Source: Asaia platycodi JCM 25414
Lineage (GTDB): Bacteria > Pseudomonadota > Alphaproteobacteria > Acetobacterales > Acetobacteraceae
DNA length: 64,000 nt
Direction of reading: 5' to 3'
Assembly (NCBI RefSeq): GCF_000614545.1
Contig: NZ_BAKW01000006.1
Span: forward strand, 1 to 64,000
Shown: positions 30,155-40,786 of the stretch, one piece after another
Layout: every line of letters starts with the position of its first letter
Position numbering within the stretch: position 1 is the stretch's first letter
Made by a program: the position numbers and the translations under genes
The notes under the pieces: generated by a model
Database searches by the model: none
Seen by the model: only the letters and a program-made list of their open reading frames with translations
What the model was told of the DNA's origin: nothing

Positions 30155-30460
30155 ATCGGTATGTTTCTCGGGGCTCGATCCCGTACCCCGGGAGAGGGGA
30201 TAAGCTCCGCCCCTCCCGACCTGATTTGACAGGGACAAGTCTTCGCCCTCCGGGGGTTTCATTACTGCAGGCTGACCGTTCGATTGCGCGCAGGACCTTC
30301 CGGGTCGGTTGAGACTATGTCGCTGAAATATTTTCGACCCTGCGACCCGCGGGCACGCTACCACGGCACTTGATGCATCCTGGCGGAAAGACCAGCGCTG
30401 ACTATCCTGCTTGCGTCCTCTTTCCCGCAACGCGTGGATTGCCAGATGGAGAGCAACAAA
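30155..30460. other. intergenic stretch with no supported gene
   Basis: About 300 bases between the bioB terminator and the terminator of the TonB receptor gene. Overlapping minus-strand open frames here look random in composition. No RNA gene recognised. Confidence 0.4.
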
Positions 30461-30462
30461 AA

Positions 30463-30482
30463 AGCCAACCCGGAGGTTGGCT
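30463..30482 (-). terminator. terminator after the TonB receptor gene
   Basis: AGCCAACC and GGTTGGCT form an eight-base-pair stem with a four-base loop; the A-run at 30457-30463 gives a T-run on the minus strand, downstream of the receptor stop. Confidence 0.9.
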
Positions 30483-30557
30483 TTTTCTCGAAGGGGGCCA
30501 TTGAGGCTCCCCCTCGCGTGGAGAAGGCACGTTACTGCGCCCCTCCCCTTCGGATAA

Positions 30558-32817
30558 TCAGAAATCAGCCGTGACAGAAAACTTGAACGTACGCGGCAGG
30601 CCCTGAAGCAGATAGCCGCCGAAAGCGCTTTCCCAATAGCGGGTATTGGCAAGGTTATCGACGCCAAGGCGGGTCGTGATGGCCTTGTGCTCGACCACGA
30701 AGCTGTAACGCGCGCCCACATCGAAACGGGTCCAGTTCGGGACGCGCAGCTTGTTGAGGTTGTCGGCGTATTGATGACCGGTCTGGATCACACGCCCGGT
30801 GACGGTTGCGCCACGGATGAAGGCAGATCATATTCGAGATTGCCGTTGATCGTGTAGCCCGGCACGCCGATGGCGCGATTACCGTCATAAAGGCCGCCCG
30901 ACGTGCGGCGTTGATCGGCATCGATGATCGATGCGCCCCCATTGAAACGCAGCCCTTTGATGATCTCACCATTAACGGTGAATTCGATGCCTCGATTACG
31001 CTGCAATCCGTCCACCGAGTAGATTGCCTGACCGGAATTGCCAAAAGGCACGCTATAGGCATTGGGCTTGTCGATCTGGAAAAGCGCCAAAGATGTCGCA
31101 AAACGGCCGATATCGTATTTCGCACCGACTTCATATTGAACGCTCTGATAGGGTGGGAAAATCTCGCCCAGATTGACGACATTGCCAGAAGCCTGAGGCC
31201 CTTGAGACAGACCCTCGATACGATTGAAGTAGATCGACGTCTGACGAGTAGGGTGCACAACAAGGCCAACGACCGGTGTGAAGGCATTCGTGCTGTAACC
31301 TGTCGGCGCGCCTTTGCCATATCCGTAGCTGATCATCTGGATATCCTGATATCGGAACCCTGCCGTCAGTGCGACGCGATCATGGAAAGCGGAAACGGTA
31401 TCCGAGAAAAAGAGGCTCCATAGCCGCGTGTGGTTATTGAGCTGAGGATTGTCGATATTGCCGCCGACAAAGGTTTCGGCAGGAGCGACAGAAGTCAGAT
31501 TGGGTTTGTAAAGATTCGACTTGATGGGGCTGAGCGTCATCGCATAGGCGGTTGCCACGTCGGACCACAGGGCTGACCCACCTGCATTGATCTCATGCTT
31601 GAGGCCACCGGTCTGCACGTGAGCGCGCACTCCGGCCTGAGTGGTCTTGTTGGTCTGCACATAGGGCACATACATCGCCCCATTCGTACCCGCACCGGTT
31701 CGGGCATTGGTTACAGTCAGAGACGAGTAATTGCCCTTTTCATTTCCGCCCAGACCGCCGAACTGGCCGTAGGCTGTCAGATATTTGCCAAAATCATGCT
31801 CAACCTTGAGCTTGCCATAAATGTAGTTGAGCTCGGTATAGGTCCAGGGCTGGCCATAGTTGAAGCCGGGTGCCGGCACTTTGGGGACACTGGTCAGACC
31901 GCTGAGCAACACACCCGGGCGGCCGCCATTAACACCCTGGTTTCATAGGCCATGTCCACGGTTACGCGTGTGCGTTCGGAACGGTCGTGCCAGTCAAACC
32001 CGCCGCCCACAGCAACCTGATGGCGCTTCTCGCGATCAATAGCGGAAACGCCACTGCGTCCCGCCACATTGATCCGCACCCCGAACTGTTTGTCCTGCCC
32101 GAAGCGTCTTCCCACGTCGATGGCACCACCGCCCATTGATGAGCTCGTGTAATCGCCCGTCACACGTGTGAGCGGCGTGTCGCCCGCATGCTTGAATTCG
32201 AGATTGATGTTACCGCCCTGCGCCGTACCGCTTGGTGCAGCACCGTTCAGAAAGGCGCTGGCGCCGTTGAGCACCTGAACCTGATCGTAAAGCTGCGGGG
32301 AGACGAGCTGACGAGGTGTGATGCCGTACAGCCCGTCAATCGACACGTCGTCACCGTAGACCGGAAAACCGCGAATGATGAACTGCTCGGAGAAATTACC
32401 GTAGCCATAGGTGGTGCGAACGGTCGGATCGTTCATCAACACGTCACCCAGCGTCTGGGATTGCTGGTTCAGAATCAGCGCCGAGGTATAGCTGCGCACA
32501 TTGAAAGGAACGTCCAGCCCCTTCTTGTTGCCCAGCGCACCGAGATTGCCGCCAGACTTGACCTCCATGCGGTTCTGACGCTGCGCCTTCACCTCGATCT
32601 GCTCGTCTCTGGACAGGGCGGCCGCCCCGGGCGACGCAGCCGCCTGTTTTTGCGCGTCTTTACCCTGTTTTGATTGCGTCTGTGCTTGAACTGCCGTCTG
32701 ATCCTGTGCGTGCGCCTCGCAAGTGAGCGCAGCGGACATCATCAGAAGGGCGGAAAACGCGATGCGCTGTGAGCGCTGACGCAAGGAAAGCAAGGTAATC
32801 TGGGTCGAGCTGTTCAA
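30558..32817 (-). CDS. TonB-dependent siderophore receptor (two frameshifts, near 31932 and 30826)
   Basis: About 753 aa. Signal peptide ending EAHAQ; plug domain with VRSYTSALI, NDPTVRTTYGYG, FIIRGFPVYGDDVSIDGLYG and NGAASAFLNG-type motif; then a 22-strand barrel ending in a C-terminal phenylalanine (VTADF). Two single-base losses split it into three frames; repaired, YETRGVNGGRP and LEYDLPFIRGATVTGR become continuous. Ferrichrome/hydroxamate-type receptors look closest. Divergent from the DUF3649/PepSY operon, 131 bases apart. Confidence 0.9.
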
Positions 32818-32948
32818 GAGGGGGATCTCATTGACAAGGGGTAAATGACGCGGTCAAATAGACGCGATTAAGAAACGCTCGCAACTAAACTTTGGCCCGC
32901 CTGACGCTCCTTAGTCAGGAAAATGAGGCCCTGTTGCACAGGAACCAC

Positions 32949-33227
32949 ATGCGAAAGAGTCTCAAGAAGAAACATGATAGAAAGCTGATCCGCGCCTGGA
33001 GCCTGCGGCTCCTCGTCGGTATGGCATTCATCTATGTCGCGGCTATCGGTGTGCTCTCTCTCTTTCGCCATATGGGCGGAGAGCCATTCCTGAATGTCGG
33101 GTTTCTCTGCGCCTTCGCCCTGATGCCGGCCCTTCTGCTCGTGATTTTTTCCATTCCGCCCCGCCGAAAGCGTAACATCTTGCTCAGCTTCGCCCTGCTC
33201 GCTCCTTGCCTCGGATGGTTCTGCTGA
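32949..33227 (+). CDS. DUF3649-like small membrane protein of iron-uptake operon
   Basis: 92 aa, starting MRKSLKKKHDRK, with an AGGA ribosome site. Three hydrophobic segments (LLVGMAFIYVAAIGVL, FLNVGFLCAFALMPALLLVIF, NILLSFALLAPCLGW) separated by a basic PPRRKRN loop. The position before a PepSY protein and a DUF3325-like protein, divergent from a TonB siderophore receptor, is the known order for DUF3649. Stop overlaps the next ATG (TGATG). Confidence 0.65.
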   Translation: MRKSLKKKHDRKLIRAWSLRLLVGMAFIYVAAIGVLSLFRHMGGEPFLNVGFLCAFALMPALLLVIFSIPPRRKRNILLSFALLAPCLGWFC

Positions 33228-34693
33228 TGCGTGACACGCTGCGCATCCGGATGGGATGGCTTCACGAATGGGTCGGGTTTATCGGTGGCCTTGTTCTGGT
33301 CGTCGTCTTCACCGGCGGCTCGCTAGCTCTTTTCGACACCGAACTGACGCATTGGATGCAGCCAGAACTCTCACGCTATCAGCCAGAGGCTCTGAGCGAT
33401 GAGGCGCTCAACCGGATCGGCCAACTGGCGCAGGATCTACGCAGCCAGGGCGAAAACGCCTTCATCACCCTGCCAACGCCGCGCGACCCGATGCTGCGCA
33501 TACAATATTTCAATGGTCATGCTTTTATCGGCACGGTTTATAATCCGGTCGACGGCTTTCCCATTCTCACGCGTGAGACTGGCGGAGGGCAGCTTTTTTA
33601 CGACCTGCACCACTCTCTTTATTACGGCCCCTTTTGGGGGAACATGCTTACTGAAATTGCGGCAGTCGGTCTTCTCGTTGCCGTCGTGTCTGGCATTATC
33701 GTTCATTTCCGTAGCATCCTGAGCGATCTTCTGCTCTTTCGACCCTTCGCCTCCAAAACCCGCGCCTGGATGGATGCCCATATTCTGGCCGGCCTGTTTT
33801 TTCTGCCGTTCATGGCCATGATGGCCTATACCGGCGCCGTCATTCACGCGCCGCGCCTCTTTCCGATGTTCGGCATGGGGCATCATGGCCACGAGCGACC
33901 GGTTCGCCCTCATGGTACGCCGGGCGGTCATATGCAGGACGCCCCTGCCCTCGCCCCTCTTGCTCCTATGCTGCACAAGGCTGAGACAGTTCTGGGCGCC
34001 GACACCATCGGTCTCGTGATGTTCGAACGCGGCTCAGTATCTATGACGAAAGCCGATTCCGCGTCATTTGCCCTGTCGCGAGACCATGTGACGTTTTCTG
34101 AAAAAGACGGCTCTCAGATTGCCGTCGTCCGGATCCCGGATAATCTGCATCGCATCGGTGGCGTGCTGCGCGGCCTGCATTTTATTCGGTGGGCGCCCCT
34201 GCCGATGCGCTGGCTCTATTTTATTTCCGGCCTTGTCGGCAGTGTCATGATGTCAGGCGGCCTGATCCTGTTTCTGATGAAGCATCGGCCTCGAAAGGCG
34301 CGAAATTTCCTTTTTCGCTTGGCTGAAACGTTGACCATTGCCGTCACAACAGGCCTGCCTCTGGCCTGCCTCGCCTATCTCTGGGCCAATCGTCTCTTCT
34401 GGTCAGACCTGCCTCAGCGTAGCGCCCTGGAGATCAGGACTTTTTTTACCGTCTGGGCCCTTGCGCTACTCCATGCAGCCATTCGCAGCTTCAGCGTCCG
34501 GCCCAAGCGCGGGTGGAACGAGCAATGCACCATCTTCGCGGCTTTCGCTCTGACGCTTTTCCCACTCGATCTTATGACACGCAGCGTAAACGGTTTTCTC
34601 AACGGATTCGATGTCTACAAAACGGTCGATTTAACGGTCTTCTGCCTCGGCCTCACAGCCCTTTTCATTCACCGCAGGCTCGTCGCCCTATGA
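33227..34693 (+). CDS. PepSY-associated membrane protein (putative siderophore-iron reductase)
   Basis: 488 aa with four or five transmembrane helices: WVGFIGGLVLVVVFTGGSLALF near the N terminus, EIAAVGLLVAVVSGIIVHF about 140-165, FFLPFMAMMAYTGAVIH about 195, and three C-terminal helices. A large periplasmic PepSY region contains an HHGHERPVRPHG His-rich loop. Such proteins are thought to reduce Fe(III)-siderophore in the periplasm. Start chosen at the ATG overlapping the upstream stop. A 4-bp overlap links it to the next gene. Confidence 0.85.
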   Translation: MRDTLRIRMGWLHEWVGFIGGLVLVVVFTGGSLALFDTELTHWMQPELSRYQPEALSDEALNRIGQLAQDLRSQGENAFITLPTPRDPMLRIQYFNGHAFIGTVYNPVDGFPILTRETGGGQLFYDLHHSLYYGPFWGNMLTEIAAVGLLVAVVSGIIVHFRSILSDLLLFRPFASKTRAWMDAHILAGLFFLPFMAMMAYTGAVIHAPRLFPMFGMGHHGHERPVRPHGTPGGHMQDAPALAPLAPMLHKAETVLGADTIGLVMFERGSVSMTKADSASFALSRDHVTFSEKDGSQIAVVRIPDNLHRIGGVLRGLHFIRWAPLPMRWLYFISGLVGSVMMSGGLILFLMKHRPRKARNFLFRLAETLTIAVTTGLPLACLAYLWANRLFWSDLPQRSALEIRTFFTVWALALLHAAIRSFSVRPKRGWNEQCTIFAAFALTLFPLDLMTRSVNGFLNGFDVYKTVDLTVFCLGLTALFIHRRLVAL

Positions 34694-34998
34694 TCATCAT
34701 CCTCATTGCCACGGTCTTCTGGAGCATTGCTCTTTTCGCCCACGCAATGCTCCAGCCCAAATTCCTTCGCATACAGGGGCTTGCCGCACAGCCGCGCTTA
34801 CCACTGCATCTCTGTCGTATCGTTCTGCCTGTCCTGGCCGCATTTTTATGCTGTCAGCTCGATCTGGTTTCCGGCTTACTCGTCTGGTTTGGGTCGGCGT
34901 CAATCGCTGGGCTGTTTGCCTCTGGTTTTCTGACAATCATGTCCATCAGGAACATGAAGCGTGAGCGATTGTCAGATCAGTCCGCCGAAATCGCCTGA
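34690..34998 (+). CDS. DUF3325-like small membrane protein
   Basis: 102 aa, three hydrophobic helices (IIILIATVFWSIALFAHAML, LCRIVLPVLAAFLCC, LLVWFGSASIAGLFASGFLTI). It starts in the stop of the PepSY gene (ATGA) and closes the three-gene iron operon, the usual place for DUF3325. Confidence 0.7.
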   Translation: MIIILIATVFWSIALFAHAMLQPKFLRIQGLAAQPRLPLHLCRIVLPVLAAFLCCQLDLVSGLLVWFGSASIAGLFASGFLTIMSIRNMKRERLSDQSAEIA

Positions 34999-35078
34999 AC
35001 TTTCGCCTCGCAGCTCAGAATAAGCCTGCGGACGAACAGGACCTCAGGTTACATGGCTGACCACAACAAACTTCTGGA

Positions 35079-35866
35079 TCAGGTTTTATTCTCTGCCTGA
35101 GCCCGGCTTTCAGCAGCGCGCTGTGTGTAGGCCGCTGCTCTATGCCACTGAGATGCCCCCTTTGCGGCATTGGCCGCGCAATCGAGGCCACGCGCCATCC
35201 CCCGGTAGTCGAGAATATCCCGACGCAGCGCGACGGCCCTGATGGCCTCTGTCTCGGCCTTGTCATAAGCCCCTAGACGCAAGGCCAGGCGGGACTCGAT
35301 TTCCGCACGATCGGCCTGCTCGAGCAAGGGTGGTTTGGCAGAATTGGGTAAGGCATCGCGGGCTGCGACCAGTGTCTTTTCATCACCGAGCCCGTCAGCC
35401 GCAAGCCCCATAAGAAAGGCGCGCCGTTCCGTCAACGCCGGATCACTCGTCTGGACACGTCCACCCGCGTCGAGTGCCGCCCGGTACTGACCGAGGCGAT
35501 AATAAGCCGCCATGGCAACGAGTTCCAGCTCCGGCCCGGCATTCGCGCCACGGAGCTTCAGGCATGACGCGTTCGCTCGACGGTGCCGAGTGCCGCCTGC
35601 GCATCGCCCATGCCAAGCTGCGCCACACCCAGGTCATAGCCGGCATCCCCGATAGCCCCGGCATCGTCACGCAGAAGGGCACGATCATAAGCCGTCTGAA
35701 ACTGTGCCTGTGCCTGCTCCGCGCGCGCCATGTCGAAAGCCTCATGCCCGACATCCATCGCATTGGCGTAGTCCTGATCGGTGCGAACCCCACCATGATC
35801 GCCCCCAGCGCTGCAAGCCGTCAAAGCAACCAGCGCGGTCATCGCAATATGAGCCCGATATCTCAT
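35079..35866 (-). CDS. lipoprotein with repeat-rich helical domain, last gene of the Mla operon (frameshifted near 35562)
   Basis: About 262 aa. Lipobox ALTAC at residues 14-18, then helical, Ala-rich TPR/Sel1-like pairs (FQTAYDRALLRDDAGAIGDAGYDLGVAQLGMGD cut into shorter motifs such as AQAALGTVERT and YYRLGQYRAALDAG). One restored G near 35562 joins the halves as RHGLKLRGANAG. Starts within the mlaD stop (ATGA). Probably anchored in the outer or inner membrane as an accessory to the lipid transporter, in the position of the VacJ/MlaA or MlaC partner but unrelated to them. Confidence 0.7.
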
Positions 35867-36830
35867 GGCTTGATATCCCCGGCACGCAATTTGCGCGGTG
35901 TCGGCTTGCCTGAACTTCCTCCGAGAATCCATAGACTGCGCAGTTGATCGGTCAGCTTCTTGAGGCTGTTCGCCGTCGCCTGAGCCTGTGTCAACAGGGC
36001 GGGGAGCTGCGCAGTCGCCTCGTCCATATGCGCCATCGTCTCCTTGAGCTGCGGCGTGGCTTTCTTCACGTCGTTACTGCTCGAACGCAGATTGCTCATG
36101 GTGCCTTCGGTCTGTTTCAGCACGCCAGAGACCTGTGCCTCAATCGGCTTGAGTCGTTCGATGGAGTCCTGAAGCGATTTCAGCACATCGTCAGCGTGGT
36201 TGAGCAGCTTGTCATCCATGATGATCCCGCCAACCGATCCCTTGCCTGCACGAATGGCATTCGTCACCGTTGCCAGATCGGCCATGATCCTGTCTGCATT
36301 GCGCAGGCTCGGCATCATGCCTGCGCGGATATCAGCGATCGTCTTGGTGATCATGTCGCTGGATTGGGCTCAACGGTAGCCTCGAGTTCAGCGAACTCCC
36401 AGTCCATCGAAGGCCCTTTGCTGCGCTCCAGTTCGATATAGCTGGCTCCAGCCACAACGAAGCGGCGGCGGATGATTGCGTGACTGTCCTTGCGGATATA
36501 GGGCTCGAACTGAGGGTCGATATCCGCAATCGCATACATGTTGCCATGCGGATTGATCTTTACCGAACGGATCGACCCGATACGGATACCCATGAGTTCG
36601 ATGTCGTTACCGACAGCGAGTCCGGCAATGCCGCTTTCCGGCAGATTGAAATGCAGCTTGCCCGAGGGGGTCAGCCAGTCGCGCAGCACGCCGGCCTCAA
36701 CAATTGCAAAAACGAACAGCCCGAATGTCGCCATCACGAGGATGCCGACCCATTCATCGGCATAGCGAATGCGCATCAATGGTCGCGAGCGGCCATCGGC
36801 CTCGGAATTGGAGCGTACGCGGAACATCAC
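35863..36830 (-). CDS. mlaD: MCE-domain (MlaD-like) substrate-binding protein (frameshifted near 36358)
   Basis: About 322 aa. One N-terminal transmembrane helix (WVGILVMATFGLFVFAIV), then an MCE domain (GIAGLAVGNDIELMGIRIG, ADIDPQFEPYIRKDSHAII), and a long C-terminal helical/coiled-coil part (residues 160-300). One restored G near 36358 (PNPGDMITKT) fuses two frames. MCE proteins form hexameric periplasmic lipid channels. 4-bp overlaps on both sides. Confidence 0.88.
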
Positions 36831-37527
36831 ATCACCTGCTTCATTGGCAGCAAACCCTCATCGAGCAATCTGAAACGCTGCGTGCCCAAGGCTTTATAAC
36901 CACGCCACAGCTCCGGCTCCCGCGAGAACCAGATAACTCCGCACCCACGTTCCCGCGCTGCGGTCAGTTCGGCGAGAAAGGCCGTCATCATATCGGCATT
37001 CTCCAGTTCCACGGGATCTTCCAATAGGAGTAGACGTGGCTCGCCTAGAAAAGCCCTGACACAGGCCGCCTTCGTTCGGTCAGCCATACTCAGCCTGCCC
37101 GGCGCCAGGCTGGGCAGGCCCGGCAGCCCGAAGCGCCGTGCCAGAGCCGTCGCCTCATCGATAAGATCCTGGGTCGGCGTGCGCGTGTGATGCAGCTGCT
37201 GGACGAGAATATTCAGATCCGTCCCGAAGAGATCAATCCATGCGCCTGCTGCATGACGCGTCCGATCCTGCCACGCAGCGCCCAGGAGCGCGTCTCGGCG
37301 AGAGTCGCCCAATCGAGGCCGAGACACAGCGCATGCCCCGACACGAGCGGTGTCAGTCCGCTGCATAGATCGGCAAAACGAGTCGCACGCAACGGGTCGC
37401 GACACGCGATGAGCATACAATCGCCCGGCATCAGACGCAGGGAATAGGGAATGGATGCCAGTCCACTCTCCTCGAAGACAGGCTGGGCCTCACGCAATTC
37501 CAGAACAGCAGACAGATCGTCACTCAT
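36827..37527 (-). CDS. MlaF-like ABC ATPase subunit with degenerate catalytic motifs (frameshifted near 37237)
   Basis: About 233 aa after restoring one G near 37237 (MQQGAWIDLFG). By position it is the ATPase of the Mla importer, but the key motifs are altered. At the Walker A site it has IACRDPLRATR, with no GK(S/T). The signature is LSMAD, not LSGG. Walker B reads LLLLEDP, not LLLLDEP, and there is no clear switch His (VIWFSREPE). It may have lost ATP hydrolysis or act as a regulatory subunit. A sequence error cannot explain all four changes. Confidence 0.75.
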
Positions 37528-38330
37528 GCAACGGTAACCCCGAGTACGACATTCACGATCATGATCACGAGAATACCACGAGCAAAGCCACGTGGCATAA
37601 GCGTCGCGAGTGTGTCGGCGCGCGTCGCGTCAAGACCGGTCAACTGCGTAGCGAGGCTGAGCAGAAACCCGCTGATGATCAGCTTGAGTGGAATGCCCAG
37701 ATAGTCGATCGGCTTCATGGCCCCGACAATGTCGTAGAGGAAAGTCCATAGCGGCATGGTGATCACCGCATTCATGCGACAGACACCATAGCCGACCGAG
37801 AGCGCGATGACGCTGAACACTACGCCGAGCGTGAACGAGGCCAGCATCATCGCCAGTGTGCGCGGCATGACGAGCGTGAGGAAAGGGTCGATGCCTTGCG
37901 CCTGAAGCGCGCGCAATTCGCCGCCGATCGTGAGTTGTCCGAGCTGGGTCAGGCTCAGCATGGCACTGCGCCCAAGCAGAATGATCCCGACGAGAACCGG
38001 CGCAATTTCGCGTACCAGAACAGTCGCAAGAAGCGAGTCCGTAGTGTCGGCCATGCCCGCGATCCCGAGCCAGTAGATGGCCTGCGCCACAATACCGAAC
38101 CCTGTAAGGGCCGCCGTAAAAAGCGTGCTGAACAGACCGCCCCCCGCTGCCTGACGCAATGTGCTCTTGAACTCGAAAATGACGGTACGACGCCATGAGG
38201 TAGGACGGCTTGCCTCACGCACCACCCCCCAACTCGCACCGACAAGCATGAGCGTGAAGCGGAGCTGGCGTCGTGTCAGCCCGCCCAGGCGCCGCAGAAA
38301 GCGACGATAGAAAGGAAGCTCTTCTGTCAC
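37524..38330 (-). CDS. mlaE: MlaE-family lipid transporter permease
   Basis: 268 aa, about five helices, with the conserved ALTGFGIVAQAIYWLG start, VREIAPVLVGIILLGRSA (coupling-helix E...G-R), and GGELRALQAQGIDP. Inner-membrane permease for the MCE transporter. Intact. Start overlaps the sensor gene stop, stop overlaps the ATPase start. Confidence 0.93.
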   Translation of the reverse strand: MTEELPFYRRFLRRLGGLTRRQLRFTLMLVGASWGVVREASRPTSWRRTVIFEFKSTLRQAAGGGLFSTLFTAALTGFGIVAQAIYWLGIAGMADTTDSLLATVLVREIAPVLVGIILLGRSAMLSLTQLGQLTIGGELRALQAQGIDPFLTLVMPRTLAMMLASFTLGVVFSVIALSVGYGVCRMNAVITMPLWTFLYDIVGAMKPIDYLGIPLKLIISGFLLSLATQLTGLDATRADTLATLMPRGFARGILVIMIVNVVLGVTVA

Positions 38331-40629
38331 CGCCTCGCCGCCAGAACGTAGGTATTGGTGATGCCCAGAGCAGGCAGGTAGAACATGCCACGCGGCCTGA
38401 AGAGATAGTAATCACGCAGCAAGGCGTGCGCAGCCTCGGAGACCTGGATCGTACCCGCATCGGGCGCGCTGATCGCGAGAAGCTCCGACGTCTGGGGAGC
38501 CTCGCCCCAGACATTGAACACACCCGGCTCGCTGCCAAGCATGGCGCCGAAAGCCCGACCGACATCGAGGCCAATACGGAAATTGGGCGTCAGATCGGCA
38601 TCGGAGAGTGTGATCAGAGCCAGTTCGCGCAACGCAAGCAATGCATCGGCACGCGACGCGCCGCATCGGGGTCGGGTTCCTGTGAGCAGCCTCCGATCAG
38701 CACCAGCCGGCTTCCCAACACCTGAGCAGAAAACAGGTTCTGATGCTGGACGACCTCCTGGAATTTTTCCACCAGGTCCTGCACGATCGGAATAAGGGCG
38801 ACATCCTCTTCCGACGTGGAATCCTGGAAAAGAACTGTTGCCACCGGGACCATCGCGTATTGCCCCGAGGCGAGAGCACCCGTGCCCCTCTGGTCGGGGC
38901 GGCGATGAACCCCTCGCTCAGGCGCGTTCTGACAGCCGCCGACTCTTCCCTCTGCCGAGGCTCAGGCTTCTCGATGCGACTCTCATCCTCGCGCATGGCG
39001 GCAAAGCGCACCGCGGCAATTTCGGCTACAATGGCAATGATATGCGAGACGGCGTGAGGACGGATTGCGTCTTCGAGCACCACCATGCCAATCACCAGCC
39101 CTCGCGCGAGAATGGGCTGGATATAGACGGCCTTTGACCCGATCTGGGTCATGACCATGCGCTGGAACGTACGCAGCCCTTCCTGCGTGGCGGCATGATC
39201 ACTCTCGAGTACGTCCCCCGCCATCAGCAATGCGAAGAAATTCTTCAGATCGCTATGCGACAGCTCCATGCCAGCGCTGTGCGCGTCAGTCGACCGGTCA
39301 TAGGAGTCTTCGCAGAGCAGGCGCTCATCCTCGCCGACCGAACGCCAAAGCCCGACACGACGCGCTTGGCAGCTCAGCCAGACGCTGGGTAAGCAAAGGG
39401 GCGTCCTGCGAAGGGTCGAGGAGATTGGGCGTACCTGCCATGGCGTTGAGCGCCTGACTTTCTGCCTTTACCTGCGCCCGTTCGAAGCCGATCTGTCGCC
39501 GCAGACGTTCTGTACGGCGGTTCTGCCGCACGAGAAAACCCGCGAGAAGCGCCGCCAGAACGACGATCACCATCGAGAAAAGCAGTCCCTGCCTTCCCGC
39601 TGCTGCGGCGAAAGCGGCGAAGTCGTTTTCAGGCGCATTCAGCAACAGCACCCAGCCCGGGCGGATCTTGTGCAGCGAGGCCATGATGGTGACGTATTGC
39701 GTGTCATGTGCCTTGATGAGATGCACACCGGCGCCATAGATGTGAAACAAAGCCAACGCACGGGTGAAAACTGGCTGCGTCACAGGGTCAAGCAGCATCT
39801 TGTCGAACTGCCAGTTTGCCTTGCGCGCCACGTCCAGCAGGTGATTGCCAGCAATCACGCGCCCTTGCTTGTCGACGACGATGGCCTTGCCGCTTTTGCC
39901 TATCTTGATCGCCGCCAGAAAATCGGTGAGCCGGTTGAGCGAGATATTGATCGCGAAGACCGCCTGATGCCCGTCAGTCGTGTGCAGCACACTCGCCGCT
40001 GTCACGATCAGCTGCTCGGTGGCAACAGTCGGGTAAGGGTCGGACCAGTTGAGGTCGGGGTGCTCGAAGGCGCCCTTGTACCACGGACGCTGACGCGGAT
40101 CGTAGTTCTTTCCCGGCGTATCCACAACGCGGACGAGCTTGCCGTCCTTGTCATAATACCAATGCCTGAAGACATTCTTGTCACGCTGCAGATGTACCCA
40201 TTCCATCCCGTCGGAAATGTCTTTGGGCGCACGGTCAATAAACCAGAATGTGCCGCGATCATCGGCAAGATAGAAACTCTCGACCTGAATGACGTTCCGC
40301 AGCATCGAGGCGCCGTAGTCTAAAAACACTTTTGGCGGCGCATCCGTGACCGGATCGGTGATGACATCTCTTGCCACGATGGCCGTCGCAGGAGCCGGAG
40401 CAAGATAGTCCGATACTTGCTGGGTGATGTTTTTCTGCTCTTCGCGCAGCAGATCCTGGGAGAGCGCGATCACCCCGCCACGTGTCTTCTGATAGGAATG
40501 AAGCGTCACGGCAACGATCACGATAATGACGAGCACAACCCCAAGAATGGGGGCGACGAGTTCGATCAAACGACGCCTTCTCGTTTCGGCTTCCGGGTCA
40601 GCCGGATCTAAAATCTCGGAAACAGGCAA
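38327..40629 (-). CDS. dCache-GAF-(pseudo)cyclase membrane sensor (three frameshifts, near 39375, 38890, 38663)
   Basis: About 768 aa repaired. Transmembrane helix about 24-45 (LVAPILGVVLVIIVIVAV); periplasmic dCache sensor about 50-360 containing DPRQRPWYKGA and the VDKQGRVIAG strand; second helix about 365-390; then a GAF domain (VGLWRS, LLCEDSYDRST, AVYIQPILARGLVIG) and a C-terminal class III cyclase-like domain (VLFQDST, FRIGLDVGRAFGAMLG, VFNVWGE, FRPRGMFYLP). The cyclase core keeps the first Asp but lacks the second metal Asp (VLGSRLVLI) and the N/R pair (QTSELL), so it is probably inactive. First gene of the overlapping Mla operon. Confidence 0.75.
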
Positions 40630-40786
40630 AAATCACGCCTCCCAGGATCTCCCCTCCTGAGGGGAATGACTTGCGTTGACAACAGAACGTGCGAATAACC
40701 GATGCGTCGCGTTCACATCTTCTCTCTTGTTTCCGGGCGCCGCAACCCGCATCTCCTACCAATACTGTCCGAACTGGAGAACGATA

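Noticed and set aside
30160-30460. Possible RNA gene in the bioB-TonB gap
   Set aside because: Only the two terminators at its ends are convincing; no conserved RNA structure recognised.
36827-37527. Degenerate MlaF motifs as an effect of the frameshift
   Set aside because: The altered Walker A, signature and Walker B lie well away from the break at 37237, and each is in a correctly read frame, so the changes are in the protein itself.
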